DNA of 64,000 nucleotides from Rhizobiales bacterium CCH3-A5 (GTDB lineage Bacteria; Pseudomonadota; Alphaproteobacteria; Rhizobiales; Beijerinckiaceae), in assembly GCA_001556025.1 (NCBI GenBank), contig LSIB01000176.1:42037-106036 (forward strand), given 5' to 3'. Made by a program: the position numbers and the translations under genes. Shown one piece after another: positions 51,364 through 61,040 of the stretch. The stretch's first letter is position 1. Each line of letters opens with the position of its first letter. The notes under the pieces were generated by a model. That model had not been told where the DNA came from, searched no databases, and worked only from the letters and a program-made list of their open reading frames with translations.

Positions 51364-52598
51364 TGACGACCTCGCCTCCGCTCCCCAAGGTCGCCCCGTC
51401 CGGCGGCCTGGCTCTCATCGTCGCGCTCGGCTTCACCCAGGTCGCCGGCTACGGCGCGCTCTACTACGCCTTCGCTGTGCTCGCGCCGGAGATGACCAGG
51501 AGCTTTGGCTGGGCGCCCGAATGGACCTATGGCGCTTTCGCGGTCGGCCTGCTGGCCGGCGGGCTCGCCGCGCCCTTCGCCGGCGGGCTGATCGACCGCC
51601 ACGGCACGCGCGCCATGATGAGCCTCGGCTCCGTCCTGGCGGCGGCGTCGCTGTTTGCGTTGTCACAGGCGCGCGGGCCGGTGAGCTTCTATGCCGCGAT
51701 GGTCGCGCTCGAGATCGTCTCGACGCTGGTGCTTTACGACGCCGCCTTCACCGCGCTGACGCAGGCGCATGGACCGGGCGCGCGCCGCGCCATCAGCAAG
51801 CTGACCCTGATCGGCGGCTTCGCCTCGACCCTGTTCTGGCCGCTGACGACGGCGCTGCTCGCAGCGTACGACTGGCGGACGATCTACCAGATCTACGCCC
51901 TGGGCTATCTCATGATCTGCCTGCCCCTGCATGCGCTGCTGCTGCCGCGCGCGGCCGGCCCAGCCGCCTCGAAAGCGGCCGTCGGGTCCGGCGTCGTGGA
52001 GGACGGCTACCTCGCCGGCTCTGCCCGCCGGCGCGCCTTCCTGCTGCTGGCGCTTGCCTTCTCGCTGCAGGGCTTCGTCGTCTCGGCGATGTCGGTGCAT
52101 ATGCTGACGATGCTGCAGGGTCTGGGCTTGAGCGCGACGGTGGCGGTCGGCATCGGGGCCATGGTCGGCCCCTCGCAGGTCGCCGGACGGGTGGTCGAAA
52201 TGCTCTTCGGCACGAGCCTGGAGCCTGTGACGACGGCGTGGGTTTCGGCTGCGCTGATGCCGCTGGGCTTCCTGCTGCTGCTCGTCGGCGGCATGACGGC
52301 GACGCTGGCCGGCCTCTTCGCCATCGCCTATGGCGTCAGCATGGGGCTGAGTTCGATCGTGCGCGGCACGGTGCCCCTGAGGCTCTTCGGCCCGGCCGGT
52401 TACGGCGCGATGCTGGGCAAGCTCTCAGCCCCTGGGCTCGTGATCAGGGCGGCCGCACCGCTCGCCTTCGCCGTCATGGTCGAGCGCGCGGGGCTGACGC
52501 CGAGCACCGTCCTGCTCATCGCGCTGTCGGGCGCGGCTGCAGTCTCGCTCTTCGTGTTGTCGCGATACCCTGTCGCGTCGCCGCCGCTCACGAAATGA
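51363..52598 (+). CDS. arsK: MFS efflux transporter, ArsK-like
   Basis: A 411-residue major facilitator protein with about 12 membrane helices (start GFTQVAGYGALYYAFAVLAPEM near residues 20-41, GLIDRHGTRAMMSLG in the loop after helix 2). Sequence and setting match ArsK, an exporter of arsenite, antimonite and trivalent organoarsenicals described in Agrobacterium and related bacteria. Its start overlaps the stop of the flavoprotein gene. Other MFS assignments are possible, so the symbol is tentative. Confidence 0.72.
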   Translation: MTTSPPLPKVAPSGGLALIVALGFTQVAGYGALYYAFAVLAPEMTRSFGWAPEWTYGAFAVGLLAGGLAAPFAGGLIDRHGTRAMMSLGSVLAAASLFALSQARGPVSFYAAMVALEIVSTLVLYDAAFTALTQAHGPGARRAISKLTLIGGFASTLFWPLTTALLAAYDWRTIYQIYALGYLMICLPLHALLLPRAAGPAASKAAVGSGVVEDGYLAGSARRRAFLLLALAFSLQGFVVSAMSVHMLTMLQGLGLSATVAVGIGAMVGPSQVAGRVVEMLFGTSLEPVTTAWVSAALMPLGFLLLLVGGMTATLAGLFAIAYGVSMGLSSIVRGTVPLRLFGPAGYGAMLGKLSAPGLVIRAAAPLAFAVMVERAGLTPSTVLLIALSGAAAVSLFVLSRYPVASPPLTK

Positions 52599-52607
52599 CC
52601 GAGGCCT

Positions 52608-53489
52608 TCAGGCCGCCTGCTCCAGCGACCTCTCCGTCGCGCCCTCCATGCGGCCGATTGCCCGCAGCACCGGCGCGAGTTCGCCAAGCGACATCTCCTC
52701 GAAAGGCAGGTTGACGAAGGCGCTGACGCGGGCGGTGAGGTCGCGATAGCTCTTCAGGAAAGCCGCGCGCCGCGCCGCCTGCGGGCCGGTCGCCGCAGCG
52801 GGATCGTCGAGCCCCCAATGCACCCGCAGCGGCGCGCCGGGAAAAGCCGGACAGGCGGCGTCGCTGGCGTCGTCGCAGACCGTGACCACGAGGTCGAGCG
52901 GCGGCGCGGCCGGCCCCAGGAACTCGTCCCAGGATTTGGAGCGCATCTCGGAGACGTCGTAGCCGAGCTCGCCGAGCAGACCGAGCGCCAGCGGATGGGG
53001 CGCTTCCTGCGGCCTGCTGCCGGCGGAATAGGCCCGGATGCGGCCAAGGCCCTCGCGGTTGAGCACGGCCTCGGCCATGATCGAACGCGCGGAATTGCCT
53101 GTGCAGACCACGAGGACGCGCAAGGGGTCCGCCCCGACGACAGGCTCTCGCCGCGCCGGCAGGATCGTCTCGCCCGCGCCGCAGGCGGCAGGCCGTTCGC
53201 TGCAGCAGGCCTCGCCCAGAAAGGCGAGCAGCGCGTCGGCCCGGCCGGCCTGCGCCGCAAAGATGATGTGCCGGCCCTCGCGCCGCGAGGCCAGCAGCCC
53301 GACCTGCTCCAGCGCGCCAAGATGTGTCGAGAGCGTGTTGTGCGCCACCGCCAGCAGGCGGCCGATATCGCCGGCGGCGAGCCCATGCGGCCGGTAGCGC
53401 ATCAGGAGCCGGAAGATCTCGAGCCGCGTCGGCTGCGCGAGCGCGGCGAGCAGCGCGACTGCGTCCGGCGAATCGAGGCTCTGCGTCAC
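52608..53489 (-). CDS. ArsR-ArsC fusion: arsenic regulator domain joined to arsenate reductase
   Basis: A 293-residue two-domain protein. Residues 1-100 are an ArsR winged HTH with a metal-sensing cysteine set (Cys95, Cys96, Cys103). Residues 123-293 are a thioredoxin-coupled ArsC of the LMW-phosphatase fold with P-loop CTGNSARS (Cys129) and the redox pair Cys205 and Cys213. So one chain can sense As(III) and reduce As(V). Its stop faces the ArsK-like gene (9-base gap, convergent) and it overlaps the next upstream gene by four bases. Confidence 0.9.
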   Translation of the reverse strand: MTQSLDSPDAVALLAALAQPTRLEIFRLLMRYRPHGLAAGDIGRLLAVAHNTLSTHLGALEQVGLLASRREGRHIIFAAQAGRADALLAFLGEACCSERPAACGAGETILPARREPVVGADPLRVLVVCTGNSARSIMAEAVLNREGLGRIRAYSAGSRPQEAPHPLALGLLGELGYDVSEMRSKSWDEFLGPAAPPLDLVVTVCDDASDAACPAFPGAPLRVHWGLDDPAAATGPQAARRAAFLKSYRDLTARVSAFVNLPFEEMSLGELAPVLRAIGRMEGATERSLEQAA

Positions 53490-54019
53490 GCGGCGTGGTC
53501 CTGCGGGGCGATGTCGCTGCGGGTCTGGTCCTTCCCGATCGTGTCGAGATGCTGCTTCAGCGCCATGCCCCGGAGCGTGGCGAGCGGCAGGCTCGAAAAG
53601 ACCGAGATGCGGTTATGCAGCATGCGGTAGGCGTCAGCGAAGGCAAGCGCCTTCTGCACATCGTCGCCGATGAAGGCGGCAGGGTCCGGCAGCGTCCACA
53701 AAGCGGTGACGGGCGCGCCAGGCCAGGCTGGCGGCGCCTCGTTGGCGGCGGTTTCCGACAGAGTGAAGATGAAATCCATCTCCGGCGCATCGGGCCCGGC
53801 GAAACCGAGCCAGCTCTTCGGCTTCAGGCCCGTCAGGTCGTGGTGCAGCGAGGCTAGCAGCCGCTCGGCGAAGGGGTTGACCGCGCTCTGCGGCTGGCTG
53901 CCGGCGCTGAACCCCTCGAATTTTCGCGGCGCAAGCTTGGCGAGGATCGCCTGCGCCATGAGCGAACGCGCATGATTGCCCTTGCAGATGAACAAGACCT
54001 TGAGGGGAGCCGTTTCCAT
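53486..54019 (-). CDS. LMW-phosphatase-fold ArsC-like protein lacking the redox cysteines
   Basis: A 177-residue protein with the ArsC fold. The P-loop CKGNHARS has Cys12 and Arg, but the two later cysteines that make the disulfide cascade are missing (IFTLSETAANEAPPAW, where ArsC has VTVCxx...xxC). It can therefore bind an oxyanion and perhaps act as a phosphatase, or use another thiol for reduction. It is the first gene of a two-gene minus-strand operon with the ArsR-ArsC fusion, divergent from the GAPDH-ArsJ operon. Confidence 0.82.
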   Translation of the reverse strand: METAPLKVLFICKGNHARSLMAQAILAKLAPRKFEGFSAGSQPQSAVNPFAERLLASLHHDLTGLKPKSWLGFAGPDAPEMDFIFTLSETAANEAPPAWPGAPVTALWTLPDPAAFIGDDVQKALAFADAYRMLHNRISVFSSLPLATLRGMALKQHLDTIGKDQTRSDIAPQDHAA

Positions 54020-54066
54020 GACTGTCTCGTTATATCGGTTATGCTCGACATGTTCATGCGCTCATA

Positions 54067-54090
54067 ATATGTCGGAGTCAATCGACATAT
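54067..54090. promoter_or_regulatory. Inverted repeat between divergent arsenic operons, probable ArsR operator
   Basis: ATATGTCG (54067-54074) and CGACATAT (54083-54090) are a perfect inverted repeat spaced by eight bases in the 132-base gap between the ArsC-like gene and GAPDH. TTGACA follows at 54090-54095 on the plus strand and TTGACT occurs on the minus strand inside the repeat, so binding would cover both promoters. Regulation by an ArsR protein of the island is inferred. Confidence 0.6.
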
Positions 54091-54151
54091 TGACATATGA
54101 TCGTCGTCCGGGCGATGCAGCGTGGGACATCATCGGATGGGAGAGCGGAAC

Positions 54152-55195
54152 ATGCGGGTCGGCATCAACGGCATGGGGCGGATCGGGCGGCTGGCGCTGC
54201 GGGCGGCCTTGGGCGCGGCGCACAGACCAGGCGACGACCCGCGCGCCGGCAACCGGCTCGACATCGTGCATCTCAACGAGATCAAGGGCGGGGCCGCTGC
54301 GACCGCGCATCTGCTCACATTCGACAGCATGCAGGGCCGCTGGCGTGCCGATATCGGCCACGAGGGCGACGACGCGATCCGGATCGACGAGCGCAGGCTC
54401 GGCTTCTCGGCGAAGCCCGAGCCCGGCGAGATTCCGTGGAGCGATCTCGGCGTCGATGTCGTGCTCGAATGTACCGGCAGGTTCATCACCACCGCGACGA
54501 TCGAGGGCCACCTGAAGCAGGGCGCGAAACGCGTCATCGTGGCTGCGCCGGTCAAGGATCCGTCCGTGCTGAACGTCGTCGTCGGCGTCAACGAACATCT
54601 CTACGAGCCGGCAAGGCATCCGATCGTCACCGCCGCCTCCTGCACCACAAACTGCCTCGCCCCGGTGGTGAAGGTCGTCCATGAGAATTTGCGCATCCGC
54701 CACGGCCAGATCACCACGATCCATGACCCGACCAACACCAATGTCGTCGTCGATGCGCCCCACAAGGACCTGCGCCGCGCCCGTTCGGCGATGCTCTCGC
54801 TGCAGCCGACGACGACCGGCAGCGCCACCGCGATCGCGTTGATCTACCCCGAGTTGAAGGGCAAGCTCGATGGCCATGCCGTGCGCGCTCCGGTGCTGAA
54901 CGCCTCGCTGACCGACTGCGTCTTCGAACTGGAGAGGGCGACGACGGCGGCCGAGGTCAACGCGCTGTTCGAGGCGGCGGCGAAAGGGCCGCTCGCGGGC
55001 ATCCTCGGCTATGAGCCCAAGCCCCTGGTCTCGATCGACTACCAGGGCGACACGCGCTCCGCCATCGTCGACGCGCTCTCGACGCTGGTCACAGACGGTA
55101 CGCTGCTCAAGGTCTACGCCTGGTACGACAACGAGATGGGCTATGCCTGCCGCATGATCGACCTCGCTTGCCATCTCGAAGCGGTCGGCATCTGA
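54152..55195 (+). CDS. ArsJ-associated glyceraldehyde-3-phosphate dehydrogenase
   Basis: A 347-residue GAPDH. NAD motif [16 protein letters not shown] at the N-terminus and catalytic cysteine in [11 protein letters not shown] near residues 167-177 are intact; the C-terminal [15 protein letters not shown] is standard. Beside arsJ, such enzymes act on glyceraldehyde-3-phosphate with arsenate to make 1-arseno-3-phosphoglycerate, which ArsJ exports. The five-base gap to arsJ supports this partnership. A housekeeping GAPDH role is less likely here. Confidence 0.92.
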   Translation: MRVGINGMGRIGRLALRAALGAAHRPGDDPRAGNRLDIVHLNEIKGGAAATAHLLTFDSMQGRWRADIGHEGDDAIRIDERRLGFSAKPEPGEIPWSDLGVDVVLECTGRFITTATIEGHLKQGAKRVIVAAPVKDPSVLNVVVGVNEHLYEPARHPIVTAASCTTNCLAPVVKVVHENLRIRHGQITTIHDPTNTNVVVDAPHKDLRRARSAMLSLQPTTTGSATAIALIYPELKGKLDGHAVRAPVLNASLTDCVFELERATTAAEVNALFEAAAKGPLAGILGYEPKPLVSIDYQGDTRSAIVDALSTLVTDGTLLKVYAWYDNEMGYACRMIDLACHLEAVGI

Positions 55196-55200
55196 AGGCC

Positions 55201-56451
55201 ATGACCGCAGGCGCGCGCAACTACGCCATCGTCACCGCCGCCTATTGGGGTTTCACCCTGACGGACGGCGCGCTGCGCATGCTCGTGCTGCTGCACTTCT
55301 TTCGGCTCGGCTATTCGCCCTTCACGCTCGCCTTCCTGTTCCTGCTCTACGAGGCGGCCGGCATCGCCGCCAACCTGATCGGCGGCTGGCTCGCGGCCCG
55401 TTACGGCATCACCCGCATGCTCGCGGTGGGCCTGACGACCCAGATCCTCGGCTTCCTGCTGCTGTCGGCGCTCTCGCCGGACTGGACGGCGGCGCTCTCC
55501 GTCGCCTGGGTCGTGCTGGCGCAAGGGATCTGCGGCATCGCCAAGGATCTGACCAAGACGGCCTCGAAATCGGCGATCAAGGTGGCGGAAGCCGCCGCCC
55601 GCACCGAGGATGCGGAGGGCAGGCTGTTCCGCTGGGTCGCCTGGTTCACCGGCTCGAAGAACGCGATGAAGGGCGTCGGCTTCTTCCTCGGCGGGCTCCT
55701 GCTGGAGGCTTTGGGCTTTCGCGGCGCGCTCTGGGCGATGGCCGCCATGCTCGCGCTGATCCTCGCCGGCGTCGTCACGTCCCTGCCGGCGATGCTGGGC
55801 AAGGCGAAAGCGAGCAAATCCGCCCGCGAACTCTTCGCCAAGAACCGGGGCGTCAACCTGCTGGCCATGGCCCGCGTCGCGTTGTTCGGCGCGCGCGACG
55901 TCTGGTTCGTCGTCGGCGTGCCCGTCTTCCTCTACGCCTCGGGCTGGACCTTCACTATGGTCGGCACGTTTCTGGCGCTCTGGACGATCGGCTATGGGCT
56001 CGTCCAGGCGGCCGCGCCCGCCTTCGTCCGGCGCAGCCCCGACGGCCTGTCGAGCGAGGTTCCCGCCGCGCGGCTCTGGTCGCTGGGGCTGGCGGTGATC
56101 CCCTTCGTCATTGCCGCGCTGCTCGCCGGCGGGGTTGGCCTGCGGCCCGATCTCGTGCTCGTCGCGGGTCTGGGCCTGTTCGGCTTCGCCTTCGCGGTGA
56201 ACTCCTCGCTGCATTCCTACCTGATCCTGGCCTATGCCGGCTCTGAGAAGTCAGCGGAGGATGTCGGCTTCTACTATGCGGCCAACGCGCTCGGGCGTTT
56301 CGGCGGCACGCTTTTGTCGGGCCTGCTCTATCAGTGGGGCGGGCTGCAGGCGTGCCTTGTCGGCTCCGGCCTGATGCTGACGACATGCTTTATCGCGACG
56401 CTGGCGCTGCCGGGCTCCGTCGCGGCGCCTGCCCCCGGCCGGGGCGGCTAG
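55201..56451 (+). CDS. arsJ: ArsJ, 1-arseno-3-phosphoglycerate exporter (MFS)
   Basis: A 416-residue MFS protein with about 11-12 helices. The N-terminus NYAIVTAAYWGFTLTDGALRMLVLLHF (about residues 7-33) and the loop CGIAKDLTKTASKSAIKV near 111-128 are ArsJ-specific, and it directly follows the GAPDH gene. It exports the unstable arsenate-sugar compound so that arsenate is removed without reduction. Its last bases overlap the convergent ABC-F gene by four. Confidence 0.93.
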   Translation: MTAGARNYAIVTAAYWGFTLTDGALRMLVLLHFFRLGYSPFTLAFLFLLYEAAGIAANLIGGWLAARYGITRMLAVGLTTQILGFLLLSALSPDWTAALSVAWVVLAQGICGIAKDLTKTASKSAIKVAEAAARTEDAEGRLFRWVAWFTGSKNAMKGVGFFLGGLLLEALGFRGALWAMAAMLALILAGVVTSLPAMLGKAKASKSARELFAKNRGVNLLAMARVALFGARDVWFVVGVPVFLYASGWTFTMVGTFLALWTIGYGLVQAAAPAFVRRSPDGLSSEVPAARLWSLGLAVIPFVIAALLAGGVGLRPDLVLVAGLGLFGFAFAVNSSLHSYLILAYAGSEKSAEDVGFYYAANALGRFGGTLLSGLLYQWGGLQACLVGSGLMLTTCFIATLALPGSVAAPAPGRGG

Positions 56452-58070
56452 CTCCGCAGGCCCGGCGCTTCCTGCCCGGTACGCGCGACATAGTCGGTAT
56501 AGCCGCCGCCATAAGCGTGGACGCCGTCGGGCGTCAGCTCCAGCAGCCGGTTCGACAGCGCCGCGAGGAAATGGCGGTCATGGCTGACGAACAGCATCGT
56601 GCCCTCGTACTGGGCGAGCGCGTTGATCAGCATCTCCTTGGTGGCGATGTCGAGATGGTTGGTCGGCTCGTCCAGCACGAGGAAGTTCGGCGGGTCGTAG
56701 AGCATGGTCGCCATCACGAGCCGCGCCTTCTCGCCGCCCGACAGAACCCGGCAGCGCTTCTCGACATCGTCGCCCGAGAATCCGAAGCAGCCGGCTAGCG
56801 CCCTGAGCGAGCCCTGTCCGGCCTGCGGAAAGCGGTCCTCCAGCGACTGGAACACGGTGCGGTCGCCTTCCAGCACCTCCATGGCGTGCTGGGCGAAATA
56901 GCCCATCTTGATCGAGCCCCCGAGCGCGACGGAGCCCTCATCGGCTTCCGTCGCGCCGGTCACCAGCTTGAGCAGCGTCGATTTGCCCGCGCCGTTGACG
57001 CCCATCACACACCAGCGTTCCTTGCGGCGGACCTGAAAATCCAGCCCCTCATAGATCGAGCGGCTGCCGTAGCGCTTGTGGACGCCCTTCAGCGTGACGA
57101 CGTCCTCGCCCGAGCGGGGCGCGGGCTGGAATTCGAACGACACGGTCTGGCGGCGCTTGGGCGGCTCGACCCGGTCGATCTTGTCGAGTTTCTTGACCCG
57201 GCTCTGGACTTGGGCCGCATGCGAGGCCCGCGCCTTGAAGCGCTCGATGAAGGCGATCTCCTTGGCCAGCATTGCCTGCTGGCGCTCGAACTGGGCCTGC
57301 TGCTGCTTTTCGGCCAGCGCCCGCTGCTGCTGGTAGAACTCGTAATCGCCGGAATAGGAGGTCAGCGCGCCGCCGTCGATCTCGACGATCTTGGTGACGA
57401 TGCGGTTCATGAACTCGCGGTCATGCGAGGTCATCAGCAGCGCACCCTCATAGCCTTTCAGGAAATGCTCGAGCCAGATCAGGCTTTCCAGATCGAGATG
57501 GTTCGAGGGTTCGTCGAGCAGCATCGCGTCGGGCCGCATCAGCAGGATGCGGGCGAGCGCGACGCGCATCTTCCAGCCGCCCGAGAGCTTGCCGACATCG
57601 CCTTCCATCATCTCCTGGCTGAAGCCGAGCCCCGCCAGAACCTCGCGCGCCCGGCCGTCCAGCGCATAGCCGTCGAGCTCCTCGAAGCGCCCCTGCACCT
57701 CCCCATAACGCGCGATGATCTCGTCCATCTCGTCGGCGCGGTCGGGATCGCCCATCGCGGCTTCCAGTTCGCGGAGTTCGGCGGCGACGCTGCTGACGGG
57801 CCCGGCCCCGTCCATCACGGCCGAGACCGCGCTGACGCCGGCCATGTCGCCGACATCCTGGCTGAAATAGCCGATGGTGACGCCGCGATCGACCTGGACC
57901 TGGCCTTCGTCGGGCGCATCCTCGCCGGTGATCATCCGGAACAGGGTGGTCTTGCCCGCGCCGTTGGGGCCGACGAGCCCGACCTTCTCGCCCCTCTGCA
58001 GCGCAGCCGAGGCCTCGATGAAGACGATCTGCTGGCCGTTCTGTTTGCCGATGCTGTCGAGGCGGATCAT
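56448..58070 (-). CDS. ABC-F family ATPase (translation factor, YbiT/Uup-like)
   Basis: A 540-residue soluble protein with two ATPase domains and no membrane part. ATG 58070 gives the usual ABC-F N-terminus MIRLDSIGKQ. Walker A GPNGAGKT (about residues 35-42) and GVNGAGKS, signatures LSGGWKMR and LSGGEKAR, Walker B LLDEPSNHLD and VLDEPTNHLD are present. A charged linker (about 240-300, Gln-, Lys- and Arg-rich with FERQQAMLAKEIAFIERFKARA) is the P-site tRNA interaction motif. ABC-F proteins relieve stalled or poor translation. Confidence 0.9.
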   Translation of the reverse strand: MIRLDSIGKQNGQQIVFIEASAALQRGEKVGLVGPNGAGKTTLFRMITGEDAPDEGQVQVDRGVTIGYFSQDVGDMAGVSAVSAVMDGAGPVSSVAAELRELEAAMGDPDRADEMDEIIARYGEVQGRFEELDGYALDGRAREVLAGLGFSQEMMEGDVGKLSGGWKMRVALARILLMRPDAMLLDEPSNHLDLESLIWLEHFLKGYEGALLMTSHDREFMNRIVTKIVEIDGGALTSYSGDYEFYQQQRALAEKQQQAQFERQQAMLAKEIAFIERFKARASHAAQVQSRVKKLDKIDRVEPPKRRQTVSFEFQPAPRSGEDVVTLKGVHKRYGSRSIYEGLDFQVRRKERWCVMGVNGAGKSTLLKLVTGATEADEGSVALGGSIKMGYFAQHAMEVLEGDRTVFQSLEDRFPQAGQGSLRALAGCFGFSGDDVEKRCRVLSGGEKARLVMATMLYDPPNFLVLDEPTNHLDIATKEMLINALAQYEGTMLFVSHDRHFLAALSNRLLELTPDGVHAYGGGYTDYVARTGQEAPGLRS

Positions 58071-58366
58071 GGTTCTGCGGGGCGTCCTTGCAATGCTGCA
58101 GCGCACATAAGCTATGGCGCGCGCGGACGGAAGTGCAGGGCGGCAACGACCGGCGTCCCAAACAGGATAAGCGGCGCCTGCCGCATTGCCCGCAGGCCCG
58201 GCTTGGCCTATGGCTGCCGGCCGCTTCGCGGCGCACCCGATCGTTCAGGGCTGGCCGCGGCCGATTTTGCGACAGTTCTGAAGTCCTGCGCCGCCGGGTC
58301 CGTTTGCCGGCCCGGCCCGCTTTCGCCTCCGGGCGGCGGCGCAGGATCGACCATCGGGAGACCGTC

Positions 58367-59656
58367 ATGACCACGGCCGCCATCGGCATCGATTTCGGCA
58401 CCACCAACAGCGTCGTCGCGCTCGCCGATGCGAGCGGCGCGGTGACGACGCGCTCCTTCCCGACAAAGCAGGGCGCGGTCGACGCCTATCGCTCGGCGCT
58501 GATGTTCTGGCGCGAGGGCCGGCCGCCGAAAACCCATATCGCCCATGTCAGCGGCCCCGATGCGCTCGATATGGCGCTGGGCATGAGCGCGGAACACCGC
58601 TTCCTGCAATCGCTGAAGACGCATCTCTCCAGCCGGGCTTTTCAGGAGACGCGGCTGTTCGGCAAGCTCTTCCGGCTCGAGGACCTGATCGGCGTCTTCC
58701 TGCGCGATCTCGCGCAGGGGCTTGACGACGTGGCGACGCTGCCGCTGGTCTCGGGCCGCCCCGTCGTCTTCGCCGGCGAGCGGCCCGACGAGGAACTGGC
58801 GCTGGGCCGGCTTTCGGCCTCCTACGCCAAGGCCGGCATGCCGGGCGTCGATTTCGCCTATGAGCCGCTGGGCGCGGCCTACTGGTACGCCCGCGACCTG
58901 ACGCGGCCGCAGACCATGCTGGTCGCCGATTTCGGCGGCGGCACCAGCGACTTCTCGGTGATGCGCTTCGAGCCGGGCTCAGGCGGCCGGTTCACAGCGA
59001 CGCCGCTGTCGCATGCCGGCGTCGGCGTCGCCGGAGACACCTTCGACTACCGCATCATCGAGCATGCGATCTCGCCCCGGCTCGGCAAGGGCACCGATTA
59101 CCGCTCCTTCGAAAAACTGCTGCCGATCCCGGCGCATTATCACGCGGCCTTCGCGCAATGGCACCGGCTCTCGCTGATGAAGAGCCGCGAGACCATGGCC
59201 GAGTTGCGGGCCCTGATCCGCGACGCGGTCGAGCCCGGCAAGTTGGAGGATCTGCTGACCGTGATCGAATACGACCTCGGCTACGAGCTCTACCGCGCCG
59301 TCTCGGCGGCAAAGATCGCGCTGTCATCGCAGGACGAGACGGTGCTCGATTTCCGGCAGATGGACGTCGTCATCCAGACGCCGATCAAGCGCGCGCAGTT
59401 CGAGCGCTGGATCGCCGAGGATGTCGGTGCGATCGAGGCCGCGCTCGACAGCGCGCTGGCGCAGGCCGGGCTGCAGTCGGGCGCGATCGAGGCCGTGTTC
59501 ATGACCGGCGGCACCTCGCATGTGCCGGCCGTCAGGGCGCTGTTCGACCGTCGTTTCGGCGCGGAGCGCATCCATGTCGGCGACGCCTTCCGCTCGGTCG
59601 CGAGCGGCCTTGCTCTTCTGGCGCTCGACCGGCAGCGGGCGGGGCTGGCGGCCTGA
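58367..59656 (+). CDS. Hsp70-family protein, YegD-like
   Basis: A 429-residue actin/Hsp70-fold ATPase domain protein. Phosphate loops IGIDFGTTNSVVALA (about residues 6-20) and VADFGGGTSDFSVMRF (about 185-200), and the adenosine motif MTGGTSHVPAVRALF near the C-terminus are clear. It lacks the substrate-binding beta domain of DnaK, as in YegD. ATG 58367 is preceded by ATCGGGAG. Role unknown, probably protein quality control. Confidence 0.87.
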   Translation: MTTAAIGIDFGTTNSVVALADASGAVTTRSFPTKQGAVDAYRSALMFWREGRPPKTHIAHVSGPDALDMALGMSAEHRFLQSLKTHLSSRAFQETRLFGKLFRLEDLIGVFLRDLAQGLDDVATLPLVSGRPVVFAGERPDEELALGRLSASYAKAGMPGVDFAYEPLGAAYWYARDLTRPQTMLVADFGGGTSDFSVMRFEPGSGGRFTATPLSHAGVGVAGDTFDYRIIEHAISPRLGKGTDYRSFEKLLPIPAHYHAAFAQWHRLSLMKSRETMAELRALIRDAVEPGKLEDLLTVIEYDLGYELYRAVSAAKIALSSQDETVLDFRQMDVVIQTPIKRAQFERWIAEDVGAIEAALDSALAQAGLQSGAIEAVFMTGGTSHVPAVRALFDRRFGAERIHVGDAFRSVASGLALLALDRQRAGLAA

Positions 59657-59741
59657 GCCGCCTGCGGCATCCCTGCCGCGCCTTGCCCCCCCGGGCCGGC
59701 GGGGCTACATCACGGGTCCATTCAAACGGAGCCTCACGCCG

Positions 59742-60710
59742 ATGTCGTCCGATGCCGATCTGCTCGCCGACCGCCGCAGCCTGAGGCGCAAGCTCAGCCT
59801 GTGGCGGCTGCTCGCCGTCGCCGGCGTCGTCGGCGCAGCCGTCATCGGCGGCCTCGCCTGGAGCGGGCGGACGCCGGGCTCGCTCTCGCAGTCGCATATC
59901 GCGCGCGTCACCATTTCGGGCTTCATCTCGGGTGATCGCCGCACGCTGGACCTGATCAAATCGGTCGAGGACGGCAACGCTGCCGCTGTTCTGGTCAAGA
60001 TCGACAGCCCCGGCGGCACCACGACGGGGTCCGAGGCGCTGCATGACGCGCTGCGCCGCCTCGCCGCCAAGAAGCCGATGGTTGCGGTCGTCGACGGGCT
60101 CGCGGCGTCGGGCGGCTATATCGCGGCGCTCGGCTCCGACCGGATCGTCGCCCGCCAGACCTCGCTCGTCGGCTCGATCGGCGTGCTCTTCCAGTTCCCC
60201 AATGTCGGGCGGCTGATGGACACGATCGGCGTCAAGCTAGAGGAGGTGAAGTCGAGCCCGCTCAAGGCCGCGCCCAACGGCTTCGAGCCGACCTCGCCCG
60301 AGGCGCGCGCCGCGCTGCAGCGCGTCGTCGACGACAATTACGACTGGTTCAAGCGCATGGTCCGGGACAGGCGCAGGCTCGCCGATACAGAACTCGCCGC
60401 AGTCTCCGACGGGCGGGTGCATTCGGGCCGGCAGGCGGTCACGCTGAAACTGGTCGACGAAATCGGCGGCGAGCCCGAGGCGATCGCCTGGCTGGAGCGC
60501 GAGAAGGGCGTCGCCAAGGATCTGAAAGTGCGCGACTGGCGCCGCCGCGCCGAATCCTCCTCCTACGGGCTGTGGAGCGCCGGCGAGGCGCTGGCCCGGG
60601 CCGCCGGCCTCGAAACAGTCGCGACCATCATCGCGCGCGCCGCCGACCAGCCGATCGGTTTGCGGCTTGACGGGCCGCTGGCGCTCTGGCAGCCTGCGCT
60701 CGAAAAGTGA
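59742..60710 (+). CDS. sppA: Signal peptide peptidase SppA, short 36K type
   Basis: A 322-residue inner-membrane protease (Ser-Lys dyad). One N-terminal membrane anchor is at about residues 20-42; the catalytic serine is in [19 protein letters not shown] near 119-137 and the lysine in [11 protein letters not shown] near 169-179. It degrades leftover signal peptides. Located directly before ihfB, as in many Rhizobiales; this order supports chromosomal core location. Confidence 0.92.
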   Translation: MSSDADLLADRRSLRRKLSLWRLLAVAGVVGAAVIGGLAWSGRTPGSLSQSHIARVTISGFISGDRRTLDLIKSVEDGNAAAVLVKIDSPGGTTTGSEALHDALRRLAAKKPMVAVVDGLAASGGYIAALGSDRIVARQTSLVGSIGVLFQFPNVGRLMDTIGVKLEEVKSSPLKAAPNGFEPTSPEARAALQRVVDDNYDWFKRMVRDRRRLADTELAAVSDGRVHSGRQAVTLKLVDEIGGEPEAIAWLEREKGVAKDLKVRDWRRRAESSSYGLWSAGEALARAAGLETVATIIARAADQPIGLRLDGPLALWQPALEK

Positions 60711-60738
60711 TGTTGATACAAGCGGTTATACTGGAACA

Positions 60739-61023
60739 ATGATTAAGTCAGAACTCGTCCAGCGCATCGCCGAGCGCAACACCCATCTTTACCAGCGCGA
60801 TATCGAGAACATCGTCACGGCGATCCTCGACGAGATCGTCAAGGCGCTGGCGCGCGGCGACCGGGTCGAGCTGCGCGGCTTCGGCGCCTTCTCGCGCAAG
60901 GCGCGCGCCGCCCGCATCGGCCGCAATCCCCGCACCGGCGACGCGGTCGCGGTCGACGAGAAGTTCGTGCCGGTGTTCAAGACCGGCAAGGAGCTCAGGC
61001 TCAGGCTGAACGACAAGGCGTGA
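60739..61023 (+). CDS. ihfB: Integration host factor beta subunit
   Basis: A 94-residue HU/IHF-type DNA-bending protein. ATG 60739 yields [12 protein letters not shown]. The family signature [24 protein letters not shown] (about residues 46-69) contains the proline at the DNA-intercalating tip (RNPRTG). It forms the IHF heterodimer with the alpha subunit encoded elsewhere. It lies 28 bases after sppA, and is followed by a repeat element. Confidence 0.95.
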   Translation: MIKSELVQRIAERNTHLYQRDIENIVTAILDEIVKALARGDRVELRGFGAFSRKARAARIGRNPRTGDAVAVDEKFVPVFKTGKELRLRLNDKA

Positions 61024-61040
61024 CGACAACGATCCCCTGA

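Noticed and set aside
60710..60738. A -35/-10 pair (TTGATA, TATACT) before ihfB
   Set aside because: The two boxes are only about seven bases apart, too close for a sigma-70 promoter.
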